DNA of 35,998 nt from the NCBI GenBank assembly GCA_003427395.1, contig BFEA01000011.1:4852306-4888303 (forward strand), written 5' to 3'. This document shows positions 1-9,230 of this stretch, one piece after another (the stretch's first letter is position 1; every line of letters begins with the position of its first letter). Position numbers and translations under genes: made by a program. The notes under the pieces were generated by a model. It did no database searches and was not told the origin of the DNA. It was given only the letters and a program-made list of their open reading frames with translations. The DNA is from Chara braunii. Lineage: Eukaryota > Streptophyta > Charophyceae > Charales > Characeae.

Positions 1-34
<34 letters not shown>

Positions 35-37
35 GAA
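1..37. repeat. (GA)n microsatellite
   Basis: GA dinucleotide run with one or two interruptions, cut by the window edge, so its true length is unknown. Confidence 0.95.
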
Positions 38-231
38 AGGGCATGTGCAATGGGAACTGAGACTGGGGGGGAGTTGGCCAAACCATGAACGAGGCATGAG
101 AGAGAGAGAGGAGGAGGGAGATGGTATTCCAGTAATAACCTGTTTTATCCAGATCACAGAGCCATCAAGCTTAAACCACCCCATATCAGGCACGCTTCTG
201 GTCACCTCTGACCATTTTTCAATTTTTTAGC

Positions 232-283
232 CGGCACAAGCTGAAAAAAAAAAAAAAAAAAAAAAAAAGACGGCACAAGCTGA
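232..283 (+). repeat. Poly(A) run flanked by 13-bp direct repeats
   Basis: CGGCACAAGCTGA occurs at 232-244 and again, unchanged, at 271-283. Only a 24-base A run plus GA lies between. This is the layout of a target-site duplication around a retroposon that kept nothing but its tail. Local slippage or duplication could produce the same picture. Confidence 0.7.
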
Positions 284-813
284 CCAGCAGGTCGACCCCA
301 CTTTATCCAAGAAGCAGGCTAGCACGCACACTCTCCCCAGATACTGGCGGCTTTAACATCTGCGCGATCCAGTCGTCAAGTCTCTGAGTTAATATCTGGT
401 TTTAAAAACTTTGCGACTTTTTAACCGTACCGTTATATGCTTCAACCGGTTGTATAGTACGCACACAAAAATCCAAATGATCCAAATCCAGGGCACACAA
501 CAAATCCATTTAATCCAGTGCTGCAAACTTGGAAATCTATCCCCCCGTTACACGCGCAAAGGGCCTTAAGAGTTAAAATGGAATTCATGTGTGCCGACCA
601 AGGCCGTAAACTTGAACGCTGACCAAACGCACATGCATGACTCTGTGGTTGAAAATCCATCTCCCCATTACATGCACGAAGACGTACAACCCGTCTAAAT
701 GCGCAGACATCACACTTCGAACGTAGACAACCCAGAATGATAGCTACCTCAGGCAATCCACATTGCGAAAACAAAGCACGAGGTTGTGCACAAACCCCAT
801 GCATGGAACGCAA
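284..813. other. Unassigned intergenic sequence
   Basis: No convincing coding region. Two related stretches (about 525-580 and 645-690) share a motif of the form AAATCTATCCCCCCGTTAC / AAATCCATCTCCCCATTAC followed by a CGCGCAAAG / TGCACGAAG-like tail, so this may be a decayed short duplication. The minus-strand reading frame here has no recognisable domain. Confidence 0.4.
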
Positions 814-865
<52 letters not shown>

Positions 866-938
866 CTACCTATCTCTCTCTCTCTCTCTGTACCTACCTA
901 TCTCTCTATCTATATATCTATATATCTATCACACACAC
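814..938. repeat. Compound TC/TG/TC/TATC microsatellite
   Basis: (TC)n at about 814-830 is followed directly by (TG)n to 863, a CTAC spacer, a second (TC)n to 889, the spacer again, then TC and TATC repeats and an AC-rich end. The repeated CTACCTA spacer shows that the TC-plus-spacer block was itself duplicated. Confidence 0.95.
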
Positions 939-1144
939 GCACATCCATACACAGACATATGTGAGCATGGCGGTTCCACAACATAGAGTGAAGCAATCCA
1001 TGACTTTACTCAAGAGGAGCATAGCCCAAGGTCCAGAAAGGAAGCAGAGTGGGGATCGAAGGGTGAGAATGCAAAACATGTGGCTTTATACCCATTTCTT
1101 TCTTTTTCTGTTTCGCGGTGATTGATTGGTTGTGCGGTGCGTTG

Positions 1145-4100
1145 CTAGGAATTATTAAAATTGACTTGAATAACATCATCAATCTCTTGGCGGCAGAGGG
1201 GGCAATAGGGTCGGGTGGAGGCCCTGACTTGTGCCAAGCACTCGACGCACGACGTTAGATGACCGCATGGTAGTAATAGCCCGTTCCTCTCCTTCTCGAA
1301 GCAAATACAACAATAATTCTGACAGTCGTCCCAGAGGGAAGGGTCCATCAACTCCTCTGCTGTTAAATTGCCCCTGCTTTCATCGCCGGTCCTGTTCTTC
1401 CGAGGCGGGTTCCACGAAGTCGAAAATGGCGAAGGCAACGCGGATGATGGTACTGGTGAAGGCATGGCGGATGGTGAAGACGACGACACCATTAGCGCCT
1501 GAGTGCCCGCTTCTTTCTTACTCGACGTGTTTTGTTCCGATGCTACTCTACCTCTTCTCTCTCCGGTTTCAAGCATGTCGAGTATCGAGGATGACTGCCG
1601 CGTCGTCTCTCCATTCACGTTCTGCACTCCACTTCCTCCTCCTCCTCCTCCCACTCCGTCCCCTCCTCCCCATTCTCCACCTGTACCGAAGAACGGCTCC
1701 CCTAGGTCTTGGAGGTACAGACATTGTTCTTCGTGCAGATCACGCTGATAACGTAGATTTTCACGACTCTGACGATTCTGACAATTCTGACCATTTTGAC
1801 AAAGAGGAGAGGAAGAGAGGAGGGAGGAGGGGCAGGAAGGCAAGGAGGGACGAAGCAAGTCGTCCTCGTTCGTGGGAAGAAAATGGGTGTACATATCGTC
1901 GTGGACATTGTAAGGTGCCCCTGAGGGCTCCAAGGGGGTTTCTAAGACACCCACCCCTCGTCTCCTTCCGTGCGAAGAAAAGGAGGACACAGGAGGGGGG
2001 GGAGGAGCAGCATGAGAAGGATCCGGGAAGAAGTGTGGAAACAGTTCCTTGAGAAGAGAGTCTGTTGATGTGTCCCCCCCCTCACTATCCCTTGGCATTG
2101 TCCTTGGCGCCGCCACGACAGGAGCGGCAGCACTAGCCGTAGCCCCGGTAGGAGCAACTGTGGGAGGAGCTGGTGTGGCTATCACCATCGCAGAGACAGG
2201 ACTAGCAACGGTAGCGGCGGCAGCAGCAACAGCAGCAGGAGGAGGAGGAGGAGGAAGCGGAGAAAGACAAGGAAGAGGACGGGGAGGAGCAGCAGGACGA
2301 GGAAGAGGACCGGCAGCAGGAGGCGTAGGCGGAGGAGGAAGGGGGGGGGGAGGAGAATGAAGAGTTTGCTGCTGACGCCGCAGAAGATTCTTTCCATTCT
2401 GGACGGCGGTCGCCGGACCACAGGTCGGCCTACTTCCCGTGATGCTGATGGAAATCATCGGCTCCGATGCATTGGTCCTGAGGTTGAAACTGGTGACAGG
2501 GGTGGCCATATCTGTAGACCTAGTCGTCATGGGCATTGTGGGATCGAGGACGGATGGGATCAGAGGCCGAGGCGCCCCCTGCTCTGTCCAGCCTCCTGGT
2601 GGCCTATCTTCTAGTCTGTTGCACAGTCCATTCTGGCCCGTCACCTGATCCTCCATAGACCCCTCCTGGGGCCACCAAGTCCCTCCTTGGGCCCCCGCTG
2701 GCATATCCATACGCATGGGCATGGAACCTCCGTTTGTGGGCATACGTGGCCCATCCATGGGTCCGAACGGTGGCCACATAGGCCGCTCATGAAGATGCTG
2801 CTGTCTTTGCCTGAAACCATTGTCCCAATGCCCATCAGCATTCCATTGCCCATTGGAGTTCAAATGACCATTGGGATCCGGCTGCCCATTGGCCTCACAA
2901 TGGCCATTGGAATCGCAACGACCATTGGGATTCCGACGACCACTGGGATCCCGGTGACCATTAGAGTCCCAATGCCAATTGGGATCCCGATGACCATTGG
3001 CGTCCCAATGCATATTGGGATCCCAATGGCCATTGTCCCAGGGACCACATGGGGTTCCACCATACTGTGGAGCTTTCCCAGGAGGACGAGGAGGGCCACC
3101 ATCACCCATGGGAACTGGACCCTGAAAGAATACTCTACCGTCGCTGGTGCTGGGATTCCTGTGCTGATGGAAAACGTTTTCATCCTGAAAATAGGTGTTA
3201 TCCTCAGGGGCAAAAGCACTGCTCCAGTCGCCCCGTAGTTGAGCGACGTGCGGAAACAAAGTTGGCGGAGGTAGGGGCGGGGGGTGATAAGGCACCCAAA
3301 ACTCTGGGGCCAGAGGGACAGGCGACATCGGTGGAGGAGGAGGTAGTAAGGGAGGAAGCATCTCTCCTCGTCCTCCTCCTCCTCTTCCACCTCTTCCCTT
3401 CATCTCCCTTCTCTCTCTTCTGATCACCGGAGGCTGCCTCGTCCCTGCCATAGCCATTGCCATCGCTGTGTTCTCATCGAATCCGAACCCAAAGCTGCTC
3501 CTTCTGCTCTCAAAATCCACGTTTTCCACCATCCCTACCCCACCGCCGCCTCCTATGATAGGGAACAGCTTCTTCATTCTCTCTCCCATGGCCATGGCCT
3601 CTGCATTCTCCCTCATCGTCTTGCAATACTGGACATCACCAGCTAACTGACTCTCAAACTCCAACCGCTGCTTCTGTAGCGCATACTCATATACCCTCTT
3701 CCCTGGGAAAACCCTCTCCTTCTCCTCCTCTTTTGCTGCGCTCTCTCTCCTCGCCACAGCCACCGCCTCATCTGCAGCCCTCTGCTTTTCTTTTTCCTCT
3801 TCCTCCAACTCCATCTGCTGCTTCTGTAGCGCATACTCATATACCCTCTTCCCTGGGAAAAACCTCTCCTTCTTCTCCTCCTCTTTTGCTGCACTCTCTC
3901 TCCTTGCCACAGCCACCGCCTCATCTGCAGCCCTCTGCTTTTCTTTCCCCTCTTCCTCCCTCTTTCTCTGCTCAGCCCCACCATTCCTCACCATCTTATT
4001 CTTCTTCTCCTTCCTCTTCATTGTCATCCATCCTCCTTCTTCTTCCCCCTCTCCTCCTCCATCTCCATAGCCAGAGGAAAGCCCATTAACCTCGGCCATT

Positions 4101-6091
4101 CTCAGAGCCGCAAAACTGTTAGACAGAAGACCCTCTCTCTTCTCGTTCCCTCTTCTTCTCGATGACCACGAGTCTCGGACGCTCTCCCTCTCCATCTCCC
4201 TCTCCTCCTCCTCCTCCTCCTCCTCCTCCTCCTCTTCCTCCTCCTCATCATCATATTCTCCTTCCTCCTGCCGCTTACGATCGCCCAAACTCCCAACACC
4301 CAACCACTTAACACCCCTCCCACCAACCTTAACACCCCTCCCACCAACTTGTCCTTTCCGGACGCATGTACCTCCTCCTCCTCCTCCTCCTCCTCTCTTT
4401 CCCACCCCCACTTCTTCCCCATGTCCGCTTGTTGATTTGGACCATCCCTTCCTGACATTCCCATTTCCCTGCTGCTCATCAATCCCTCCACCTCCACGGC
4501 CATTCTCCATAGCTTTGCTCTTCTCACGACGGTCCATCTCAGCCGTCCAATCGCGATCCCCACACCTGGATGACTTCAACTTCCCAGGAGCGCCAGCATT
4601 ATGCTTCTCATCTTCGCTGGACCCATCCTCATTCTCACACTCCATCTTCTTCTTATCCTTCTGTTTGTCACTACTACTATTTTCCTTCTTCTTATTCTTT
4701 TTCTTCTTCTTTTTCCCTTTAGATTTACTCCCTCCTCCTCCTCCTCCTCCTGCTGGTGCTGCATCATCATCGCTACTTTGACTTAGCAATTCATTCTCCT
4801 GTTTTGCAAGCAACGCCCGCACATGTGACAGCTCGGCCTTGATCTCCTCATCATCAGTCGACAGATCTGCTGCATGCTGTAAGTCCTCCAGAGCTTCGCG
4901 GAGTTTTCCCAATTTACTATAGGCCTTCCCACGTCTGAACAGGCCTTTCTTAATATCGAGCTTAGCCATGGCCGCTACTCTCAGGCCTTCGTCCGCATGG
5001 GACACAGCCGTCTCATATTCCTCCGTTTTGATGGCACAGGCTGCTATATTAAAGTGAAGGAAAACGACAAGTTTGCGGAGCTTGCTCTCGAGAGCATCCA
5101 CGTCCCCCCCGTCCTCCTCTTCCTCCTGCTGCTGCTGCTGCTGATGCATCTGCAGCGGCGGGAGGGGGAGCTGGTGGAGGCGGTGGTCCACCTCCTCACC
5201 ATCCTCCTCGTCTACCCCTCCCTCCTTCTTCTTCTTCTTCGTCGTCTTCTTCTTCTTCTTCTTCTTATGACCGCCATAGCCACAACTACCAATCACAAAA
5301 CCACCTCCCTCTCTTACCCTTCTACTTACACTACTAATCCTACTACTAGTACTACTAGTACTACTAGTACTAGTAATCGTTATTCCTCCTCCTAACCCTA
5401 TACCTACTCCTCTCCCTCCTCTTACTCTCCCCACTCTACTTATTATCACCCCTCTTCGCTTATCCTTATAGCAGCAATAAGCGTTGGGAAGAAGTTTGCG
5501 CGCCTGCAGGTAGCACTCTTTCGCGTTGACGTACTCTCCAGCCTTGAACATGTCATTCCCGGCATTTTTCTGAGTTTCTGCTAGTTTGATACGTCGGTTC
5601 ATTTCCGCCTTCACAACACACTCCGGTATCACTGTGGGAGAGTAACGACAAGAAGGGGAGCAGGCCATAGCCATAGCTGGAGACGACGACGACGACGACG
5701 ACGATCCGCTTTTCGACATATCGGTCGCAGAGGAGGAGGAGGAGGAAGCAGAAGCAGAAGAAGAAGAGGAGGAGGAGGAGGAGGAAGAAGAGCTCGAATT
5801 ACTTCTGTCAGAGTTATGGGAGGTAGAGCCCCCCGATCCCGATCTCTTGTCGGGAGCAGTAGTAGCGATATTAGAGGAGTTAGCATTAAGAGACATAGAG
5901 CCCGATCCCGATCTCTTGTCGGGAGCCATGGCTGCCGCAGGGGAGGAACAAGGGCAGGAGCAGAAACAGTAAGAAACAGAAGGAGACGAAGAAGAAGAAG
6001 GAGAAGAAGGAGAAAGAGAAAAAGGAGGAGAAAAAGAAAAAGGAGGAGGGGAGAAAAAAAACGAAGACGAAGAAGACCTACCCTTCGCCAT
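1145..6091 (-). CDS. TPR (carboxylate-clamp) and C-terminal RING-finger protein, probable E3 ubiquitin ligase
   Basis: One uninterrupted frame of 1648 codons; the frame stays open to a TTG at 6115, but the first ATG is at 6091, in good context (GACAATGG). Numbering from that ATG: Ser-rich start (about 1-150); TPR repeat 1 (about 160-203) of FKBP/Hop type; a 130-residue Ser/Gly/Lys/Gln insertion; TPR repeats 2-3 (333-434). The five clamp positions that bind the C-terminal EEVD of Hsp70/Hsp90 are all present: K175, N179, N348, K382, R386. Then come Lys/Gly-rich and poly-Glu tracts (about 614-634), a charged, likely coiled-coil stretch with a 51-residue tandem duplication (717-812), Pro- and Asn/Gly-rich repeats (to about 1300) and a C3HC4 RING (C1594, C1597, C1609, H1611, C1615, C1618, C1630, C1633). 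Family knowledge suggests ubiquitination of chaperone clients, as CHIP does with a U-box; that role is inferred. Lack of introns over 5 kb is odd. The TPR insertion could in principle be an unspliced intron, but it lacks a pyrimidine tract at its end. Confidence 0.85.
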   Translation of the reverse strand: MAKGRSSSSSFFFSPPPFSFSPPFSLSPSSPSSSSSPSVSYCFCSCPCSSPAAAMAPDKRSGSGSMSLNANSSNIATTAPDKRSGSGGSTSHNSDRSNSSSSSSSSSSSSSSASASSSSSSATDMSKSGSSSSSSSSPAMAMACSPSCRYSPTVIPECVVKAEMNRRIKLAETQKNAGNDMFKAGEYVNAKECYLQARKLLPNAYCCYKDKRRGVIISRVGRVRGGRGVGIGLGGGITITSTSSTSSTSSRISSVSRRVREGGGFVIGSCGYGGHKKKKKKKTTKKKKKEGGVDEEDGEEVDHRLHQLPLPPLQMHQQQQQQEEEEDGGDVDALESKLRKLVVFLHFNIAACAIKTEEYETAVSHADEGLRVAAMAKLDIKKGLFRRGKAYSKLGKLREALEDLQHAADLSTDDEEIKAELSHVRALLAKQENELLSQSSDDDAAPAGGGGGGGSKSKGKKKKKKNKKKENSSSDKQKDKKKMECENEDGSSEDEKHNAGAPGKLKSSRCGDRDWTAEMDRREKSKAMENGRGGGGIDEQQGNGNVRKGWSKSTSGHGEEVGVGKRGGGGGGGGTCVRKGQVGGRGVKVGGRGVKWLGVGSLGDRKRQEEGEYDDEEEEEEEEEEEEEEEREMERESVRDSWSSRRRGNEKREGLLSNSFAALRMAEVNGLSSGYGDGGGEGEEEGGWMTMKRKEKKNKMVRNGGAEQRKREEEGKEKQRAADEAVAVARRESAAKEEEKKERFFPGKRVYEYALQKQQMELEEEEKEKQRAADEAVAVARRESAAKEEEKERVFPGKRVYEYALQKQRLEFESQLAGDVQYCKTMRENAEAMAMGERMKKLFPIIGGGGGVGMVENVDFESRRSSFGFGFDENTAMAMAMAGTRQPPVIRRERREMKGRGGRGGGGRGEMLPPLLPPPPPMSPVPLAPEFWVPYHPPPLPPPTLFPHVAQLRGDWSSAFAPEDNTYFQDENVFHQHRNPSTSDGRVFFQGPVPMGDGGPPRPPGKAPQYGGTPCGPWDNGHWDPNMHWDANGHRDPNWHWDSNGHRDPSGRRNPNGRCDSNGHCEANGQPDPNGHLNSNGQWNADGHWDNGFRQRQQHLHERPMWPPFGPMDGPRMPTNGGSMPMRMDMPAGAQGGTWWPQEGSMEDQVTGQNGLCNRLEDRPPGGWTEQGAPRPLIPSVLDPTMPMTTRSTDMATPVTSFNLRTNASEPMISISITGSRPTCGPATAVQNGKNLLRRQQQTLHSPPPPLPPPPTPPAAGPLPRPAAPPRPLPCLSPLPPPPPPAAVAAAAATVASPVSAMVIATPAPPTVAPTGATASAAAPVVAAPRTMPRDSEGGDTSTDSLLKELFPHFFPDPSHAAPPPPPVSSFSSHGRRRGVGVLETPLEPSGAPYNVHDDMYTHFLPTNEDDLLRPSLPSCPSSLLSSSPLCQNGQNCQNRQSRENLRYQRDLHEEQCLYLQDLGEPFFGTGGEWGGGDGVGGGGGGSGVQNVNGETTRQSSSILDMLETGERRGRVASEQNTSSKKEAGTQALMVSSSSPSAMPSPVPSSALPSPFSTSWNPPRKNRTGDESRGNLTAEELMDPSLWDDCQNYCCICFEKERNGLLLPCGHLTSCVECLAQVRASTRPYCPLCRQEIDDVIQVNFNNS
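2813..3037 (-). repeat. 18-bp coding minisatellite (Asp-x-Asn-Gly-His repeat)
   Basis: Inside the TPR-RING gene, about twelve 18-bp units (core CCATTGGGATCC on the plus strand) encode degenerate six-residue repeats of the form W/R-D-x-N-G-H. Units are diverged but stay in frame. Confidence 0.85.
3657..3945 (-). repeat. 153-bp tandem duplication within the coding region
   Basis: Two adjacent units encode the same 51-residue charged helix-like segment (starting KEKQRAADEAVAVARR and reaching PGKRVYEYALQKQ). DNA identity is high, with a few substitutions and one 3-bp difference, so the duplication is recent relative to the surrounding low-complexity sequence. Confidence 0.9.
4199..4250 (-). repeat. 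(GAG)n coding microsatellite, poly-Glu
   Basis: A CTC/CTT run on the plus strand encodes about 17 consecutive Glu residues in the TPR-RING protein. Related trinucleotide runs encode its poly-Ser, poly-Lys, poly-Gly and poly-Gln tracts. Confidence 0.9.
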
Positions 6092-6153
6092 TGTCGCTGT
6101 CGTCAGCAATGACAAGCTGTAAGGCTGTGGACGCGAGGTCAGCTATGGCTGCT

Positions 6154-6250
6154 CGGCAACGTAGAGAGAGCGCGCGCGAGAGAGAGAGAGAGAGGGCTGG
6201 GGAGGGGGAGGGGGAGAGAGAAGGGGGGGGGGAGAGAGGGGGGGGATAAT
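6154..6250 (-). promoter_or_regulatory. Pyrimidine-rich leader upstream of the TPR-RING gene
   Basis: Read on the minus strand this is a CT/C-rich tract ending about 60 bases before the ATG, as in many plant 5' leaders. No good TATA box is visible: the nearest AT-rich candidate is TTATAT at about 6303-6308. It could equally be plain GA-microsatellite sequence. Confidence 0.4.
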
Positions 6251-6439
6251 CTTGTTCTCCAGTCAGGGCTTTTTTTTTTCCTCCCCTCCTGATTAGAAAG
6301 CCTCATATAAGTGCACTGTATCATGGATTGGTGATTTCTTGGTTTTGTACCGCCTCCCCCTCCCCCCTTTCCGGCTTTGGCGGTGAGATTCAACCTGAAT
6401 AAACGACGTGCGGTGACGCATTGCACACCTTGCTCGCGC

Positions 6440-7190
6440 AGCAAAATTGCCGCGAGGCAACGTGGCAGCTAACCAAGATGTGCTGACGTTGCACTGGTTG
6501 CCACGTGGCAATCAAACAAACGACGTGATGACGAGGCCAGACTGCCACGTGGCAATCAATCAAGACGTGACTGACTGCTGCGCAGCTGTCAGCCAAGATA
6601 TGATGACATGGATGGCCCAATTGCCACGTGGCAATTAACCAAGGAGACGTGGTGATGCGGCACGATTCACTTGTGGGGGCAATCAACAAAGACGTAATCA
6701 ATGCCAATCAACGAAGATATGATCAACGAGTGCCACGTGGCAATCAACGAGGACATGATCAATGCCAATCAACGACGACATGATCAATGATCAATGCCAA
6801 TCAACGAAGACATAATCAATGTCAATCAACGAAGACATAACCAATGCCAATCAACGAAGACGTAATCAATGCCAATCAACGAAGACATAATCAATGCCAA
6901 TCAACGAAGACATACTGTAATCAATGGCAATCAACGAAGACATGACCAATCAGTTCGTTCCAATCAACGAAGACATACTGTAATCAATGGCAATCAACGA
7001 AGACACGACCAATCAGTTCATGGCAATTCACGAAGGCGAGAGGAGAGGACAGTGGCTTGATTACCACAAGGCAATTAATCAAGACGTGATTGCCACGTGC
7101 CAATTGACATGGCAATCAAGAGTTAATTGCCATGAGGGGCAACAAGCCAAGGCGTGATGACGTGGCCGGATGGCCACGTGGCAATCAACC
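6440..7190. repeat. Decayed minisatellite with palindromic G-boxes
   Basis: Roughly 24-40-bp units built from CAATCAACGAAGACATGATC and GACGTGATGACG elements. The 12-bp palindrome TGCCACGTGGCA is perfect at 6499-6510, 6543-6554, 6622-6633 and 6731-6742, with near copies at 7091-7102 and 7172-7183. CACGTG is the core of plant bZIP/bHLH G-boxes. The block starts about 0.4 kb upstream of the TPR-RING start codon. Confidence 0.85.
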
Positions 7191-7284
7191 AAAAAGACGT
7201 GAATGATGTGGAATCCCTTCACAGCTGCCGGTGATTGGCACTAAGGAAAATGAAACACTCACACTGCGGGTCGCGCCAATTACA

Positions 7285-7475
7285 CAGTGATGAGAACGAA
7301 TCTCGCCACAATTGCTGGCTACATTCGGCGATTCCCTCCTCTGCCCCGCGCCGAGTTCACGCACCGGAGTAAGAGTAATGTCGTGGAGGGCGAAAAGCTA
7401 TTCGTCCGCACGGAGAGAAAAATGCACCTCGCCGCAATTGCTGGCTACGTTCGGTGGTTCTCTTTTCTGTTCCCC
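7285..7475 (+). repeat. Direct duplication of about 45 bp
   Basis: Segments at about 7300-7340 and 7428-7470 share the CGCCRCAATTGCTGGCTAC core followed by a TTCGGCGATTC-like tail. The intervening sequence is unassigned. Confidence 0.7.
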
Positions 7476-7520
7476 AAATTCCATCCGCGGAGAGTTCGCA
7501 CGCCCCTGCCTCCCTCTCTG

Positions 7521-7550
7521 CCTCCCTCCCTCCCTCCCTCCCTCCCTCCT
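7521..7550. repeat. (CTCC)n microsatellite
   Basis: Uninterrupted tetranucleotide run of about 30 bp. Confidence 0.95.
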
Positions 7551-7729
7551 TTCAGTGATTGAAGCCGATTTACTCACTTCGACTCTTCCACCTCTCTTCG
7601 CAAAGCCGTGCCGTACCCAGCTTTTTCGCTGAAACTGCCGAAGCTAAAAAGCGCGCCTTCTGCGTACTTGCTGAACCTCGAAAATTCACCGAAGCACCTG
7701 CGGATCAACAGCATCGTTACATGCAAAGA

Positions 7730-7800
7730 CAAGAACAAAAGGATGAGCCGATCAACGAAGACATGATCAATCAGTTCGTGCCAATCAACAAAGACAAGAA
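7730..7800 (+). repeat. Outlying units of the 6.4-7.2 kb minisatellite
   Basis: ATCAACGAAGACATGATCAA and a second ATCAACAAAGACAAGAACAA unit reappear here after about 550 bp of other sequence, so the minisatellite was once larger or was copied locally. Confidence 0.7.
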
Positions 7801-7822
7801 CAAAAAGATGAGAGCCGGGCCG

Positions 7823-7936
7823 CAGAAGAAGAAGAAGAAGAAGAAGAAAAGGTTGAAATTTCAACGAAGCACCAGGGCATCAACAGCATCGTTACACGCA
7901 AAGAGAGATCAAAAATAGGAGGAAAGGAAGAAGAAG

Positions 7937-7968
<32 letters not shown>

Positions 7969-8250
7969 GAGAGAAGAAGAAGTAGAAGAAGCAATGGCCG
8001 ATAAATGCTCACGAACACGAAGTATGATATTACAAAAATCAACGTGTTCCTCAAACTCAGCACGCGGAAGAAGAAGAAGAAGAAGAAGAAGAATTGAAGA
8101 AGAAGAACGAAGATGAGATACCGACGTAAAGGCTACGCGCGTATGGACACAAGATCGATGAATAACAACACGACCAAGAAGAAAAAGAAGAAGAAGAAGG
8201 AGAAGAAGAAGAAGAAGAAGAAGGAGAAGAAGAAGAAGAAGAAGAAGAAT
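7823..8250. repeat. Cluster of GAA/TTC trinucleotide arrays
   Basis: Four GAA runs lie at about 7823-7848, 7926-7966, 8067-8093 and 8176-8250, separated by related sequence containing scrambled copies of AACGAAGCACCAG and TCGTTACA-like text. The open frames through them are artefacts of the triplet repeat. Confidence 0.9.
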
Positions 8251-8665
8251 TGTCGGGGCAGCCGTTAAAATTGGAACAATAGAGAGAAGATGAATTAACA
8301 TAAAAATTAGCATATGGTCCCTGTCGACGACGAATTGGTTGGCACGCATAAAAATCGAGAAAAGTCCAAATTCCAACCAAAAAAAAAAAAAAAAAGAAAA
8401 AGAAACGAAGCGAGGCTAATCGCTACCAGTCCGGGAACGAAAAGATGTACATAGACATCACAGCACTACCGGTGCTACCGGTAGTAGCATGGAACATAGA
8501 CATCACAGCACTACAAACGCGCACATTCCCCGACGCGTTTCAGCCTGTCTGGCTGCTCTCTGTTCATGCTTGTGCTATTGTTGATGTTATTTATACATCT
8601 TTTCCCTCCCTCGTGGATTATTAGTTGCGATTGCCCGCTCGCTACTTTACTTCGAACTCCATTCT

Positions 8666-8990
8666 CAATTCAATTCAATTCAATTCAATTCAATTCAATT
8701 CAATTCAATTCAATTCCATTCCCTTCCATTCAATTCCATTCAATCCAATTCAAATTCAATTCATTGGCCTCGCTGCTTTATTTCAATTCCATTCAATTCA
8801 ATTCATTGGCCTCGCTGCTTTTTTTCAAATTCATTTCAATTCAATTCATTGGCCTCGGTACTCCATTCATTTCAATTCAATTCATTGGCCTCGGTACTTC
8901 ATTTGAATTCAATTTGAATTCAATTTGAATTCAATTTCAATTCAATTCAATTCATTGGCCTCGGTACTTCATTTCATTTCAATTCAATTC
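8666..8990. repeat. (CAATT)n pentanucleotide array with higher-order repeats
   Basis: Ten perfect CAATT units fill 8666-8715. Beyond this the array degenerates and the non-pentamer motif CATTGGCCTCG recurs at 8762, 8804, 8848, 8883 and 8953. The spacings of 42, 44, 35 and 70 bp indicate a larger repeat unit made of CATTGGCCTCG plus a pentamer stretch. Confidence 0.9.
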
Positions 8991-9230
8991 AATTCTTCTT
9001 AATCTAGTTTCGCATCCTCTTGATTTTATTCGGCTTGGCGCGCATAGAGTTATTTTCTTTTTCCTTTTCTTTTTTTCTTTGTACTGCATCCGGTTCGCCG
9101 CCGCCTCCTCATCCCTCACCATCATCGTCAAGAACTCGTCATCGCCATTCTCATCATAATCAGCATCACAACTTCAGAGATTGCACTTAAAAAAAAAACT
9201 GTTATTATTTCCTATGGAAAGATGATTTGG

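Noticed and set aside
5092-5484. Intron between the TPR repeats
   Set aside because: Possible donors exist, but the 3' side is purine-rich (GAA/CAG) with no pyrimidine tract, and the frame is open throughout. Kept as coding with a caveat.
1231-6112. Many frames on the plus strand across the TPR-RING gene
   Set aside because: They are composition shadows of triplet-rich coding sequence; none has a domain, while the minus frame shows ordered TPR and RING residues.
6092-6115. Extending the TPR-RING protein eight codons upstream
   Set aside because: The open frame reaches 6115, but the codon there is TTG; the first ATG is at 6091 and has a good context.
6440-7190. CRISPR-like array
   Set aside because: Units vary in length and there are no unique spacers of constant size; the setting is eukaryotic.
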